Part shown: piece after piece, positions 52,607 through 61,920 of the stretch
Numbering within the stretch: the first letter of the stretch is position 1
How the letters are laid out: every line of letters starts with the position of its first letter
Source of the DNA: Clostridiales bacterium
GTDB taxonomy: Bacteria > Bacillota > Clostridia > Lachnospirales > Lachnospiraceae
Assembly (NCBI GenBank): GCA_021204025.1
Contig: JAJQAC010000063.1
Span: 1 to 64,000, forward strand
Direction: 5' to 3'
DNA length: 64,000 bases
Translations under genes and position numbers: made by a program
The notes under the pieces: generated by a model
The model's database searches: none
What the model saw: only the letters and a program-made list of their open reading frames with translations
Told to the model about the DNA's origin: nothing

Positions 52607-53407
52607 ATGTTTACAAAGCGTCTGCTCAGCGGGATTGTACTGGTAATATGCGCCATTGTGTTTGTCTATCAGGGCAGTTTTCCGTTGTTTGCCGTGACGA
52701 TGGCACTTGCTCTGATCGGGCAGTTTGAATTGTACCGGGCTCTGAAACTGGAAAAGACGCCTTTCTGCTGGATTGGTTATCTGACTTCCGTGGCTTATTA
52801 TGTTCTTCTCTGGTTTGACTGTGAGTATCTGATTGTGCTTCTGGTAATCGCTGCATTGATGCTGCTGATGACAGTCTATGTGGTGACTTTCCCCGAATAT
52901 GGCACAGAACAGGTGACGGAATCTTTTTTTGGAATATTTTATACGGCTGTCATGCTTTCTTATCCGTATCAGGTTCGGATGATGCCGGATGGGAAATATC
53001 TGGTATGGATGATTTTTCTGGCGTCATGGGGATCGGATACGTTCGCGTATTGTGTCGGACGGCTTTTTGGCCGACATAAGATGGCTCCGATTCTGAGTCC
53101 TAAAAAAACGGTGGAAGGAGCTGTTGGCGGTGTGGCGGGAGCCGCGCTGCTGGCTGTCATTTATGTATCGGTCTTTGGCAGCAGGATGATTGATGTGGCA
53201 TATCCACAGTTTACCTGTACGGCAGCCTGCGCGATTGCGGCGGTCATCTCGCAGATCGGAGACCTTGCCGCTTCTGCGATCAAGAGAAATCATGATATTA
53301 AGGATTATGGCAATCTGATTCCCGGTCATGGAGGGGTGCTGGATCGTTTTGACAGCATGCTGTTTACGGCGCCGGCGATTTATTTTGCGATTTTATTTCT
53401 GAGATAA
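52607..53407 (+). CDS. cdsA: phosphatidate cytidylyltransferase
   Basis: CdsA makes CDP-diacylglycerol for phospholipid synthesis. The 266-residue integral membrane protein has about seven to eight hydrophobic segments and the C-terminal signature SAIKRNHDIKDYGNLIPGHG followed by GVLDRFDS. SPKKTVEGAVGG is also present. ATG 52607 follows AAGGAGG (52592-52598), which is better than the in-frame ATG 52586. Confidence 0.95.
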   Translation: MFTKRLLSGIVLVICAIVFVYQGSFPLFAVTMALALIGQFELYRALKLEKTPFCWIGYLTSVAYYVLLWFDCEYLIVLLVIAALMLLMTVYVVTFPEYGTEQVTESFFGIFYTAVMLSYPYQVRMMPDGKYLVWMIFLASWGSDTFAYCVGRLFGRHKMAPILSPKKTVEGAVGGVAGAALLAVIYVSVFGSRMIDVAYPQFTCTAACAIAAVISQIGDLAASAIKRNHDIKDYGNLIPGHGGVLDRFDSMLFTAPAIYFAILFLR

Positions 53408-53426
53408 CACGGGAAGGAAATTTTAT

Positions 53427-54578
53427 ATGAAGAAAATTGCGATTCTTGGTTCCACAGGTTCCATCGGGACCCAGACGCTTACGGTAGTAGAAAATAACAG
53501 GGACATTCAGGTCACGGCGCTTGCCGCGGGCAGTAATATCCGGCTTCTGGAAGGACAGATCCGGAAGTTTCATCCGGATATCGCATGTGTTTATGATGAA
53601 GAGCGGGCGCGTGAGTTAAAGATAGCCGTCGCAGATCTTCCGGTGAAAATCACGTCTGGCATGGATGGCCTGATTGAGACGGCTGCCGGGTCGGAAGCGG
53701 AAGTCGTCGTCACGGCGGTAGTGGGTATGATCGGTATCCGTCCCACAATTGCGGCGATGAAAGCGGGAAAGGATATCGCGCTGGCCAATAAAGAGACACT
53801 GGTGACAGCGGGACATCTGATCATGCCGCTGGCAGAGAAGTGTGGTGTTCGCATTTTGCCGGTAGACAGCGAGCACAGTGCGATTTTCCAATGTCAGAAA
53901 GGGGAAGCTCATAATCGGATTCAGCGGATTCTGCTGACCGCTTCCGGCGGACCGTTTCGTGGATTTACGAGAGAACAGCTCGCCGGTATCCGGCCGGAGG
54001 ACGCGCTGAAACATCCCAACTGGAGTATGGGGAAAAAGGTGACGATTGATTCTTCGACCATGGTGAATAAGGGCCTGGAAGTCATGGAGGCGAGATGGCT
54101 CTTTGATGTCGCGATCGACCAGATCGAGGTAGTGATTCAGCCGCAGAGTGTAATTCATTCGATGGTTGAGTTTGAGGACGGAGCGATGATCGCACAGCTC
54201 GGCACACCGGACATGAAGCTGCCGATTCAATATGCTCTGTATTATCCGGAGAGGCGGTTCCTTCCGGGAGATCGACTGGATTTTGCAAAATTACGGACGA
54301 TTACTTTTGAGGCTCCGGATCTGAATACGTTCCATGGGCTTAAACTCGCCCTGCGTGCGGGAAAACGTGGCGGGACATTGCCGACGGTGTTTAACGCGGC
54401 AAATGAATATGCGGTTGCGCGGTTTCTGGATGGCAGGATTTCTTATCTGACGATTACCGATATGATCGAGATGGCGATGGATCATCATGTGGTATCGGAT
54501 GACCCGACTGTGGAACAGATTCTCGACGCGGAACGCGAGACCTATGAATTGATAGAAAGCAGGTGGGGGGATTGTTAA
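53427..54578 (+). CDS. dxr: 1-deoxy-D-xylulose 5-phosphate reductoisomerase
   Basis: Dxr makes methylerythritol phosphate, the committed step of the non-mevalonate pathway. The 383-residue protein starts with the NADPH fold IAILGSTGSIGTQTL. It has ANKETLV, the metal/substrate segment PVDSEHSAIFQ, SGGPFRG, and HPNWSMGKKVTIDSSTMVNKG written here in two parts (HPNWSMGKK and TIDSSTMVNKG). Its end overlaps rseP by 16 bases. Confidence 0.96.
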   Translation: MKKIAILGSTGSIGTQTLTVVENNRDIQVTALAAGSNIRLLEGQIRKFHPDIACVYDEERARELKIAVADLPVKITSGMDGLIETAAGSEAEVVVTAVVGMIGIRPTIAAMKAGKDIALANKETLVTAGHLIMPLAEKCGVRILPVDSEHSAIFQCQKGEAHNRIQRILLTASGGPFRGFTREQLAGIRPEDALKHPNWSMGKKVTIDSSTMVNKGLEVMEARWLFDVAIDQIEVVIQPQSVIHSMVEFEDGAMIAQLGTPDMKLPIQYALYYPERRFLPGDRLDFAKLRTITFEAPDLNTFHGLKLALRAGKRGGTLPTVFNAANEYAVARFLDGRISYLTITDMIEMAMDHHVVSDDPTVEQILDAERETYELIESRWGDC

Positions 54579-55642
54579 ATATCCTCGCGGCGGTTTTTAT
54601 TTTTGGATTGATTATCCTGATTCATGAGTTTGGACATTTCCTGTTTGCGAAACTGAACGGGATCGGGGTCATTGAGTTTTCGATCGGTATGGGACCGCGT
54701 GTTGTCAGTTTTGTGAGGGGAGAAACCAGATATTCGTTTAAGATTCTTCCTTTTGGCGGTTCCTGTATGATGGTGGGCGAGGACGGCGACAGTCAGGATG
54801 AAAAATCGTTCAATAGTAAGCCGGTGACCGGTCGGATCTCTGTGATTGCCGCGGGCCCCGGCTTTAATTTCCTGCTGGCGTTTCTGGCGGCTATGGTTAT
54901 CGTGGCGATGATCGGGCATGACGGTACGGTGCTGACCGATGTCATGGATGGTTATCCAGCTGCGAAAGCAGGACTCACCGCCGGAGATAAAATTATAAAA
55001 ATCAACACCCGAAGAGTTTCTGCCCATCGGGATGTATCCCTGTATCTGCTGACGCATCCGGGGGAAGAGGTTCTTATCACTTATGAGCGTCCTCCGGGAG
55101 GAGACTGGGAAAAGGGTGGAGCCAGTGAAAAACGCTCGGTGAGCATTACGCCGGTTTATGATGAAGAGTACCAGACATACATGTTGGGGGTTGTGTTTGG
55201 AGGATATGAAAAGACATCCGGGCTGGGGGAATTCTTAAGCGCCAGTCTGTATGAAGTGAAGTATTGTGTTGTGTCTACATTTGACAGCTTTGGGATGCTG
55301 TTTCGCCGGCAGATCCGCGCGGATGAAGCAGTGGCAGGACCGGTGCAGATTGTCAGTATGGTAGGAGAGACTGTGGGAGAAAGTCGTAAGTCCGGACCGT
55401 CGGCAATGGTATTTGTTGTTGCAAACTGGATCCTGCTGCTCTCGGCGAGTCTTGGCATCATGAATCTGCTTCCTTTCCCGGCCCTGGATGGCGGGCGGCT
55501 TTTATTCCTGTTGATCGAGTTGATCCGCGGAAAGCCGATCGACCCGGAAAAAGAGGGATTTGTTCATATGGTGGGGATGTGTTTTCTGATGTTTCTGATG
55601 GTTGTGGTACTGTTCCATGATATCTGGCGGCTGCTGTTGTGA
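54563..55642 (+). CDS. rseP: site-2 protease RseP (intramembrane zinc metalloprotease)
   Basis: RseP cleaves membrane-anchored substrates such as anti-sigma factors within the bilayer. The 359-residue protein has HEFGH in LIHEFGHFLFAKLNG (about residues 20-34), a central PDZ domain around residues 120-190 (GYPAAKAGLTAGDKIIKIN) and the second active-site segment FPALDGGRLLFLL near the C-terminus. There are three to four membrane segments. The start is GTG 54563, or TTG 54572 directly behind the AGGTGGGGGG purine run. It overlaps dxr. Confidence 0.94.
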   Translation: MGGLLNILAAVFIFGLIILIHEFGHFLFAKLNGIGVIEFSIGMGPRVVSFVRGETRYSFKILPFGGSCMMVGEDGDSQDEKSFNSKPVTGRISVIAAGPGFNFLLAFLAAMVIVAMIGHDGTVLTDVMDGYPAAKAGLTAGDKIIKINTRRVSAHRDVSLYLLTHPGEEVLITYERPPGGDWEKGGASEKRSVSITPVYDEEYQTYMLGVVFGGYEKTSGLGEFLSASLYEVKYCVVSTFDSFGMLFRRQIRADEAVAGPVQIVSMVGETVGESRKSGPSAMVFVVANWILLLSASLGIMNLLPFPALDGGRLLFLLIELIRGKPIDPEKEGFVHMVGMCFLMFLMVVVLFHDIWRLLL

Positions 55643-55775
55643 AACCTGGTAAGGCGTAGTGCGGAAGGTTCGTCTCAGAGAGGAAGGAATATCCTCTGAG
55701 AACCGTCAGAATATGAATCAGGCAGATTTGAAGTATCAGGTAAGGATAGGAAAGAGAAAGCTGAGGTTACAGACT

Positions 55776-56855
55776 ATGAGCAGAATGGTTACAAGGGAGG
55801 TTTCGATCGGGAATCGGGTGATCGGAGGAGATCATCCGATCCTGATTCAGTCGATGTGCAATACCAGGACGGAGGATACGCAGGCAACGATTGCGCAGAT
55901 TCTCAGGCTGGAACAGGCGGGTTGTGATATCATCCGTGTGGCGGTGCCTACGATGGAAGCAGCGGATAGTATCCGCAGTATAAAAAAAAGGATTCATATT
56001 CCGCTGGTGGCGGATATTCATTTTGATTATCGGCTGGCAATTGCCGCGATCGAGTGCGGGGCGGATAAGATCCGCATTAATCCGGGTAATATTGGGTCAG
56101 AGGAACGGGTGAAAGCGGTTGTTGATACGGCCAGAAATTACGGTGTGCCGATCCGCGTTGGAGTGAACAGCGGTTCGCTGGAGAAACCACTGATCGCAAA
56201 GTATGGCTCCGTAACGGCGGAAGGACTTGTAGAAAGCGCGCTGGCGCAGGTAGCGTTGATCGAGAGACTGGGTTATGACAGGCTGGTGATCAGTATCAAG
56301 TCATCGGATGTTATGATGTGTGTGAAAGCACATGAGCTGATCAGCAAACAGACGACTTATCCGCTGCATGTCGGTATCACAGAAGCGGGAACGCTTACAT
56401 CCGGGAATATTAAATCGGCAGTAGGGCTGGGTATTATCCTGAACGAGGGAATCGGAGATACGATCCGGGTCTCTCTGACAGGAGATCCGATCGAAGAAGT
56501 AAAATCAGCGAAACAGATTCTCCGCACGCTGGGATTGCGCAGGGGAGGCGTAGAGGTGGTTTCCTGTCCGACCTGCGGGAGAACGAGGATTGACCTGATT
56601 GGCCTGGCAAATCAGGTGGAAAATATGGTTACGGAATTTGACGATCTGGATTTGAAGGTCGCAGTGATGGGCTGCGCAGTCAATGGACCGGGAGAAGCAA
56701 GAGAAGCGGATATCGGTATTGCCGGAGGTGTCGGCGAAGGACTTCTGATCGCGCATGGCGAAGTGATCCGCAAGGTCGCGGAAGATCATCTGCTGGAAGC
56801 GCTGCACGATGAACTGGTCCGGATTGCCGCAAAGAGGAAGCAGGAGAGATCATAG
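55776..56855 (+). CDS. ispG: 4-hydroxy-3-methylbut-2-enyl diphosphate synthase (flavodoxin/ferredoxin) IspG
   Basis: IspG makes HMBPP with a [4Fe-4S] cluster; IspH then reduces it. The 359-residue protein has IGGDHPILIQSMCNTRT, RVAVPTM, VADIHFDYRLA, VGVNSGSLE and the cluster Cys in VSCPTCGRTRIDL and MGCAVNGPGEA. The frame is open from 55659, but ATG 55776, with GAGGT at 55763-55767, matches the family start. It abuts polC with no gap. Confidence 0.95.
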   Translation: MSRMVTREVSIGNRVIGGDHPILIQSMCNTRTEDTQATIAQILRLEQAGCDIIRVAVPTMEAADSIRSIKKRIHIPLVADIHFDYRLAIAAIECGADKIRINPGNIGSEERVKAVVDTARNYGVPIRVGVNSGSLEKPLIAKYGSVTAEGLVESALAQVALIERLGYDRLVISIKSSDVMMCVKAHELISKQTTYPLHVGITEAGTLTSGNIKSAVGLGIILNEGIGDTIRVSLTGDPIEEVKSAKQILRTLGLRRGGVEVVSCPTCGRTRIDLIGLANQVENMVTEFDDLDLKVAVMGCAVNGPGEAREADIGIAGGVGEGLLIAHGEVIRKVAEDHLLEALHDELVRIAAKRKQERS

Positions 56856-59800
56856 ATGAAGGCGTTTTTGGAGGTGTTTCCGGGATTACATATGACAGAG
56901 GAGATGGAAGGACTCTTAAAGCTGGTTGAGGTGGATCGTGTGACCATGACCAGCGACCGGAGTCTGATCCGTGTGTATATAGTATCCCCGCGCCTGATTC
57001 ATAAAAAGAATATCGTTTCGGTAGAAAACGGGATCCGGGACCAGCTTTTCCCGGGGAAGTCTGTCACTGTGAAAATATTTGAGAAATATCGCCTTTCCAC
57101 GCAGTATAATCCGGAAAAACTTTTAAGGGTGTATCGGGACAGCCTTTTATATGAATTAAAGAATTACAGTATTGTTGAGTATAATATGTTCCGGAAAGCG
57201 GATATTACATTTCCCAGACCGGACCTCCTCCATATGACAGTAGAAAATACGATGGTAAACCGGGAAAAGACCGGAGAATTGCAGCGGATTCTGGAAAAGG
57301 TATTTCATGAGAGATGTGGTTTGCCGACGAACGTGGAGCTTGAATATATCGATCCGCAGGATCGTTCCAAACGAGAGGATCGGTTCCATGCGGAAATTGC
57401 GGAGTACCTCTCTGCGCATGCAGACGCGGGGAATAGCAGCAGCGCGCAGATGGTTCAGCCCTCCCGGGAAAAGAAACCGTCCGGAAAGCGTGAGATCGTA
57501 AAACAGGAGGGAATCAGGCGGGATGCGTCGAAAAAGAAATCCTGGAGCGATGGTAATTACCGAAGTTCGGATCACCCGGATGTCCTTTACGGAAGAAATT
57601 TTGATGATGACTTTATCGAGATTGAAAAGATTGAAGGCGAGATGGGCGAGGTTACCGTGCGCGGACAGATCCTGAGTAAGGACAGCCGTGTGACCAGATC
57701 GGGTAAGACCATTTTTATTTTCCCAATCACGGACTTTACCGATACCATTACCGTAAAGGTGTTTGCCAATGAGGAAAACGTGGAGGCTCTGGACGCGGCG
57801 ATTCAGACGGGTTCCTTTATCCGCCTGAAAGGAAATACGACGATTGACCGTTTTGACGGAGAGCTTACGATCGGTTCGGTCAGAGGGATCAAAAAATGCG
57901 AGGATTTTCGTCTGAAGCGGACGGATCAGAGTCCGGTGAAGCGGGTGGAACTGCATTGTCATACGAAAATGAGCGATATGGACGGCGTTTCCGAAGTAAA
58001 AGATATTATCAGACAGGCAAAAGCCTGGGGAATGCCGGCGATCGCGATTACCGATCATGGCTGTGTCCAGGCGTTTCCGGATGCTTTCCATACGCTGGAC
58101 AAAGGGGATGATTTTAAGATCATCTATGGCGTCGAAGGGTATCTGGTGGATGATGTCAGAGAACTCGTGGAGAATCCGCAGGGACAGACTTTTCAGGATC
58201 CCTTTGTGGTTTTTGATATTGAGACGACCGGCTTCAGCCCGGAAAAAAATAAGATTATCGAAATCGGAGCTGTGCGGATCGAACGGGGAGAGATCACGGA
58301 ACGTTTCAGTACATTTGTCAATCCCTGTGAACCGATTCCCTATGAGATCGAACAGTTGACGGGTATTAATGACAATATGGTGCTGTCGGCGGATATCATT
58401 GATAATATATTGTCGGAGTTTCTGCGCTTTTGTGAGGGATGCGCGATCGTTGCTCATAATGCTTCGTTTGATGTGAGTTTTATTCAGTTTCAGGCAAAAC
58501 GGCTGGGACTGGCATTCTCGCCGACGGTTCTTGATACTGTGGAGATCGCGAGACAGCTTCTGCCAAATCTGAACCGTTATAAGCTGGATACGGTTGCGAA
58601 GGCTCTGGATGTCTCTCTGGAGAATCATCACCGCGCGGTGGATGACGCGGAGGCAACCGCGCATATTTTTTTAAAGTTTGTAAAAATGCTTCAGGAGCGG
58701 GAAATTGAGGATCTTAAGGGATTAAACGCGATCAGCCGATTGTCAGCGGAGGCGATTAAAAAAATGCCGACGTGGCATGTCATTATTCTGGCTAAAAATG
58801 AGATCGGTCGGGTGAATCTGTACCGACTGGTTTCGTGGTCCCATATTGATTATTTTTCAAAGAGACCCAGAATCCCCAAAAGTCTGTTGGACGAATATCG
58901 GGAGGGACTGCTGATCGGCTCTGCGTGCGAGGCGGGCGAACTATTTCAGGCGCTGCTGCGTGGCCAGCCGGAGGAAACGCTGTTAAAGATTGCTGACTTT
59001 TATGATTACCTTGAGATCCAGCCTCTGGGAAATAATGCGTTTATGCTACGAAATGAGAAAAGCACGGTTAAGACCTGGGAGGATCTGAAGGAATGTAACC
59101 GCAGAATACTGGCGCTGGGAGACGCTCTGGGGAAGCCTGTCTGCGCGACCTGCGACGTGCATTTTCTAAATCCGGAGGATGAGGTTTACCGCCGGATTGT
59201 CATGGCAGGGCAGGGATTTTCAGACGCTGACGAGCAGGCACCGCTCTTTCTGCGGACGACGGAGGAAATGCTGAAAGAATTTGACTATCTGGGGCCGGAT
59301 CGCGCGCAGGAGGTTGTGACCACCAATACGCGCCGGATCTGCGATATGTGTGAGACTATTGCGCCCGTCCGCCCGGACAAGAGTCCGCCTGTGATCGCGG
59401 ATTCGGATGAAACTCTGCGGAAAATCTGTTATGACCGCGCCTATGAGATCTACGGAGAAGAATTGCCGGAGATCGTTGTTGACCGTCTGGAGCGGGAACT
59501 GCATTCGATTATATCCAACGGCTTTGCCGTGATGTATATCATTGCTCAGAAATTAGTGTGGAAATCAAACGAGGACGGCTATCTGGTCGGTTCGCGTGGA
59601 TCTGTCGGCTCTTCTTTTGTTGCTTATCTGGCGGGGATTACGGAGGTCAATTCTCTGAGTCCACATTATCTGTGCCCAGAATGTCATTATTATGACTTTG
59701 ATTCGGAAGAGGTAAAGAAATACAGCGGTATGGCGGGCTGCGATATGCCGGACAAGATCTGTCCGCGCTGTGGCAGCAAACTTACCAAACAGGGATTCGA

Positions 59801-61295
59801 TATCCCGTTTGAGACCTTTCTTGGCTTTAAAGGAGATAAGGAGCCGGATATCGACCTGAATTTTTCCGGTGAGTACCAGAGTAAAGCCCATGATTATACG
59901 GAAGTGATCTTTGGTAAGGGTCAGACCTTCCGGGCGGGTACAATCGGCACGCTTGCGGATAAGACGGCTTTCGGTATGGTAAAACATTATTATGAAGATC
60001 GTGGAGTCCATAAGCGCGGCTGTGAGATTGACCGGATTGTGAAAGGCTGTGTCGGTATCCGGCGTACGACCGGACAGCATCCTGGCGGTATCGTCGTGCT
60101 GCCAATCGGTGAAGAAATTTATTCTTTCACTCCTGTCCAGCGTCCGGCAAATGATATGACGACCAAGACCGTGACGACTCATTTTGATTATCATGCGATT
60201 GATCATAACCTGCTCAAGCTGGATATACTGGGGCACGATGATCCGACCATGATCCGCATGCTGCAGGATCTGACCGGGATCGACCCGGTACGGAATATTC
60301 CCCTGGATTCTCCGGAGGTGATGTCCCTTTTCCAGAATACATCAGCTCTCGGTATCACGCCGGATGACATCGGCGGATGTCAGCTGGGCGCTCTCGGTAT
60401 TCCTGAATTTGGCACGGATTTCGCGATGCAAATGCTGATGGACGCGAAGCCAAAATATTTCTCTGATCTTGTGCGGATTGCCGGACTTGCCCACGGCACG
60501 GACGTATGGCTGGGTAACGCCAAGGACCTGATCCTCAGCGGACAGGCGACGATTCAGACCGCGATCTGCTGCCGTGATGATATCATGGTTTATCTGATCC
60601 AGATGGGATTAGAGGAGGGACTTTCCTTTACGATCATGGAAAGTGTCCGCAAGGGAAAAGGGTTAAAACCGGAGTGGATTGAAGAGATGAAGGCGCACGA
60701 TGTTCCGCAGTGGTATATTGATTCCTGCCTCAAGATTAAATATATGTTCCCCAAGGCACATGCGGCCGCGTATGTCATGATGGCATGGCGGGTCGCCTAT
60801 TGTAAAGTATTTCACCCGTTAGCTTATTACGCGGCATTTTTCAGTATCCGCGCGAGCGGTTTTTCCTATGAGCTGATGTGCCAGGGACGGGACAAGCTGG
60901 AATACCACCTTGCAGACTATAAAAAGAGAGCGAACGAGCTGTCCAAAGCAGAGCAGGATACATTGCGTGACATGCGGATTGCGCAGGAGATGTATGCGAG
61001 AGGATTTGAATTTACGCCTATCGATCTGTACCGGGCTGATGCAACCCGTTTCCAGATTATAGACGGAAAGCTGATGCCATCCTTTACCAGCATCGCCGGG
61101 ATGGGACAAAAAGCCGCCGAGTCTCTTCAGGACGCCGCGATGGACGGCCCCTTCCTCTCACGTGAAGATCTGAGAACCCGGGGCAAAGTCAGCAAGACCA
61201 TGTGCGACCTGATGGGAGACATGGGTCTCCTCGGCGACCTGCCCGAAGAAAACCAGCTCTCCCTGTTTGATTTCGCCCTGCCGCCGGCAGGGTGA
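56856..61295 (+). CDS. polC: DNA polymerase III alpha subunit, PolC type (Gram-positive)
   Basis: PolC is the main replicative polymerase of low-GC Gram-positives. The 1479-residue protein has an N-terminal region, an OB domain near residues 255-350 (GEVTVRGQILS), a PHP domain (VELHCHTKMSDMDGVSE) split by a DEDDh 3'-5' exonuclease (VFDIETTGFSPEKNKI to HHRAVDDAEA), and a zinc-finger-like CPECHYYDFD/CPRCGS segment. The catalytic Asp cluster is in EPDIDLNFSGEYQ, followed by the helix-hairpin-helix region. The length matches the family. It starts directly after the ispG stop. A GC-rich CCCTGCC-GCC-GGCAGGG hairpin spans the stop codon. Confidence 0.97.
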   Translation: MKAFLEVFPGLHMTEEMEGLLKLVEVDRVTMTSDRSLIRVYIVSPRLIHKKNIVSVENGIRDQLFPGKSVTVKIFEKYRLSTQYNPEKLLRVYRDSLLYELKNYSIVEYNMFRKADITFPRPDLLHMTVENTMVNREKTGELQRILEKVFHERCGLPTNVELEYIDPQDRSKREDRFHAEIAEYLSAHADAGNSSSAQMVQPSREKKPSGKREIVKQEGIRRDASKKKSWSDGNYRSSDHPDVLYGRNFDDDFIEIEKIEGEMGEVTVRGQILSKDSRVTRSGKTIFIFPITDFTDTITVKVFANEENVEALDAAIQTGSFIRLKGNTTIDRFDGELTIGSVRGIKKCEDFRLKRTDQSPVKRVELHCHTKMSDMDGVSEVKDIIRQAKAWGMPAIAITDHGCVQAFPDAFHTLDKGDDFKIIYGVEGYLVDDVRELVENPQGQTFQDPFVVFDIETTGFSPEKNKIIEIGAVRIERGEITERFSTFVNPCEPIPYEIEQLTGINDNMVLSADIIDNILSEFLRFCEGCAIVAHNASFDVSFIQFQAKRLGLAFSPTVLDTVEIARQLLPNLNRYKLDTVAKALDVSLENHHRAVDDAEATAHIFLKFVKMLQEREIEDLKGLNAISRLSAEAIKKMPTWHVIILAKNEIGRVNLYRLVSWSHIDYFSKRPRIPKSLLDEYREGLLIGSACEAGELFQALLRGQPEETLLKIADFYDYLEIQPLGNNAFMLRNEKSTVKTWEDLKECNRRILALGDALGKPVCATCDVHFLNPEDEVYRRIVMAGQGFSDADEQAPLFLRTTEEMLKEFDYLGPDRAQEVVTTNTRRICDMCETIAPVRPDKSPPVIADSDETLRKICYDRAYEIYGEELPEIVVDRLERELHSIISNGFAVMYIIAQKLVWKSNEDGYLVGSRGSVGSSFVAYLAGITEVNSLSPHYLCPECHYYDFDSEEVKKYSGMAGCDMPDKICPRCGSKLTKQGFDIPFETFLGFKGDKEPDIDLNFSGEYQSKAHDYTEVIFGKGQTFRAGTIGTLADKTAFGMVKHYYEDRGVHKRGCEIDRIVKGCVGIRRTTGQHPGGIVVLPIGEEIYSFTPVQRPANDMTTKTVTTHFDYHAIDHNLLKLDILGHDDPTMIRMLQDLTGIDPVRNIPLDSPEVMSLFQNTSALGITPDDIGGCQLGALGIPEFGTDFAMQMLMDAKPKYFSDLVRIAGLAHGTDVWLGNAKDLILSGQATIQTAICCRDDIMVYLIQMGLEEGLSFTIMESVRKGKGLKPEWIEEMKAHDVPQWYIDSCLKIKYMFPKAHAAAYVMMAWRVAYCKVFHPLAYYAAFFSIRASGFSYELMCQGRDKLEYHLADYKKRANELSKAEQDTLRDMRIAQEMYARGFEFTPIDLYRADATRFQIIDGKLMPSFTSIAGMGQKAAESLQDAAMDGPFLSREDLRTRGKVSKTMCDLMGDMGLLGDLPEENQLSLFDFALPPAG

Positions 61296-61365
61296 TAGGG
61301 GCGTGCATGTTACTAATCACTAAAGAAATCTTTATAATTAACACATGAGTTGTGCCAATAAAGTA

Positions 61366-61503
61366 GTCCCTGAGAGTTCAGCATATCCGCAGAGGACATT
61401 TTTCACGTCGGCACTTAGCGAGCAGTTTTTTGCGAGCTTAGTACCGCTACGTGAAAACCTAAGTGCGAACGGTCCTCGGAGGATATGCTGAACTCTCAGG
61501 GAC
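61366..61503 (+). repeat. 138-bp element: perfect 23-bp inverted repeat with interleaved inner arms
   Basis: The outer arms 61366-61388 and 61481-61503 are perfectly complementary over 23 bp. GAGGAC (61392-61397) and GTCCTC (61472-61477) continue the stem after a small internal loop. Inside, TTTTCACGT (61400-61408) pairs with 61449-61457, and GCACTTAG (61411-61418) pairs with 61459-61466. These two pairs interleave, so both can form only as a pseudoknot or alternate as two states. No T tract follows, and no frame is supported. The element lies after polC and before the tRNA promoter. Confidence 0.88.
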
Positions 61504-61510
61504 GGGTGGC

Positions 61511-61558
61511 TTGTCAAGAAAAATTCTTTAAAAAATATTTTTAAATTTTTCTTGACAA
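61511..61558 (+). repeat. 15-bp inverted repeat overlapping the -35 box of the tRNA promoter
   Basis: TTGTCAAGAAAAATT (61511-61525) and its exact complement (61544-61558) flank an A/T-rich centre. The right arm contains the TTGACA -35 hexamer. It could be an operator, a cruciform, or a terminator-like end for upstream transcripts. Confidence 0.75.
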
Positions 61559-61580
61559 TTAAAACAATTCATAGTATACT
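61552..61580 (+). promoter_or_regulatory. strong sigma-A promoter for the tRNA cluster
   Basis: A perfect TTGACA (61552-61557) and TATACT (61575-61580) are 17 bases apart, 15 bases before the first tRNA. This is the closest match to the consensus in the window, as expected for stable RNA. Confidence 0.88.
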
Positions 61581-61595
61581 TTCATCGTTCGACAT

Positions 61596-61669
61596 CGAGG
61601 TGTGGCTCAGTTTGGTAGAGCGCTGCGTTCGGGACGCAGAGGTCGCAAGTTCAAATCTTGTCGCCTCGA
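61596..61669 (+). tRNA. tRNA-Pro (anticodon CGG)
   Basis: The 74-base gene folds with acceptor arms CGAGGTG (61596-61602) and CGCCTCG, a D arm with GGCTCAG...TTGGTAGAG, the anticodon arm CTGCG-TTCGGGA-CGCAG and the T arm with GTTCAAATC. The loop gives anticodon CGG. No CCA end is encoded. Confidence 0.93.
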
Positions 61670-61696
61670 TTGCTTAAAAAGCATACAGAATGACAT

Positions 61697-61768
61697 GGCC
61701 TTGTGGTCAAGCGGTTAAGACGACGCCCTCTCACGGCGTAATCCCGGGTTCGATTCCCGGCAAGGTCA
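61697..61768 (+). tRNA. tRNA-Glu (anticodon CTC)
   Basis: The 72-base gene has acceptor arms GGCCTTG (61697-61703) and CAAGGTC, the anticodon arm ACGCC-CTCTCAC-GGCGT with anticodon CTC, and the T arm CCGGGTTCGATTCCCGG. The usual Glu isoacceptor with TTC must be elsewhere. No CCA end is encoded. Confidence 0.93.
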
Positions 61769-61807
61769 TTATAAGATGCTTTGGATGCGAGTCCAAAGCA
61801 TTTTATT

Positions 61808-61880
61808 GCTTCCATAGCGCAGTTGGTAGCGCACTTCACTCGTAATGAAGGGGTTGCCAGTTCGAGTCTGGCTGGAAGCT
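61808..61880 (+). tRNA. tRNA-Thr (anticodon CGT)
   Basis: The 73-base gene has acceptor arms GCTTCCA (61808-61814) and TGGAAGC, a D arm with AGCGCAGTTGGTAGCGC, the anticodon arm CTTCA-CTCGTAA-TGAAG with anticodon CGT, and the T arm with GTTCGAGTC. No CCA end is encoded. A terminator follows 11 bases later. Confidence 0.93.
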
Positions 61881-61890
61881 GATGATAGGA

Positions 61891-61916
61891 ACCCCGCATT
61901 GAATGCGGGGTTTTTT
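61891..61916 (+). terminator. terminator after the tRNA cluster
   Basis: An 8-bp GC-rich stem, CCCCGCAT (61892-61899) with ATGCGGGG (61903-61910), has a three-base loop and is followed by six T residues. Confidence 0.95.
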
Positions 61917-61920
61917 GTAT

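Noticed and set aside
57156-58664. 502-codon open frame on the minus strand opposite polC
   Set aside because: It lies wholly antisense to a clear PolC sequence, resembles no family, and arises from codon bias of the real gene.
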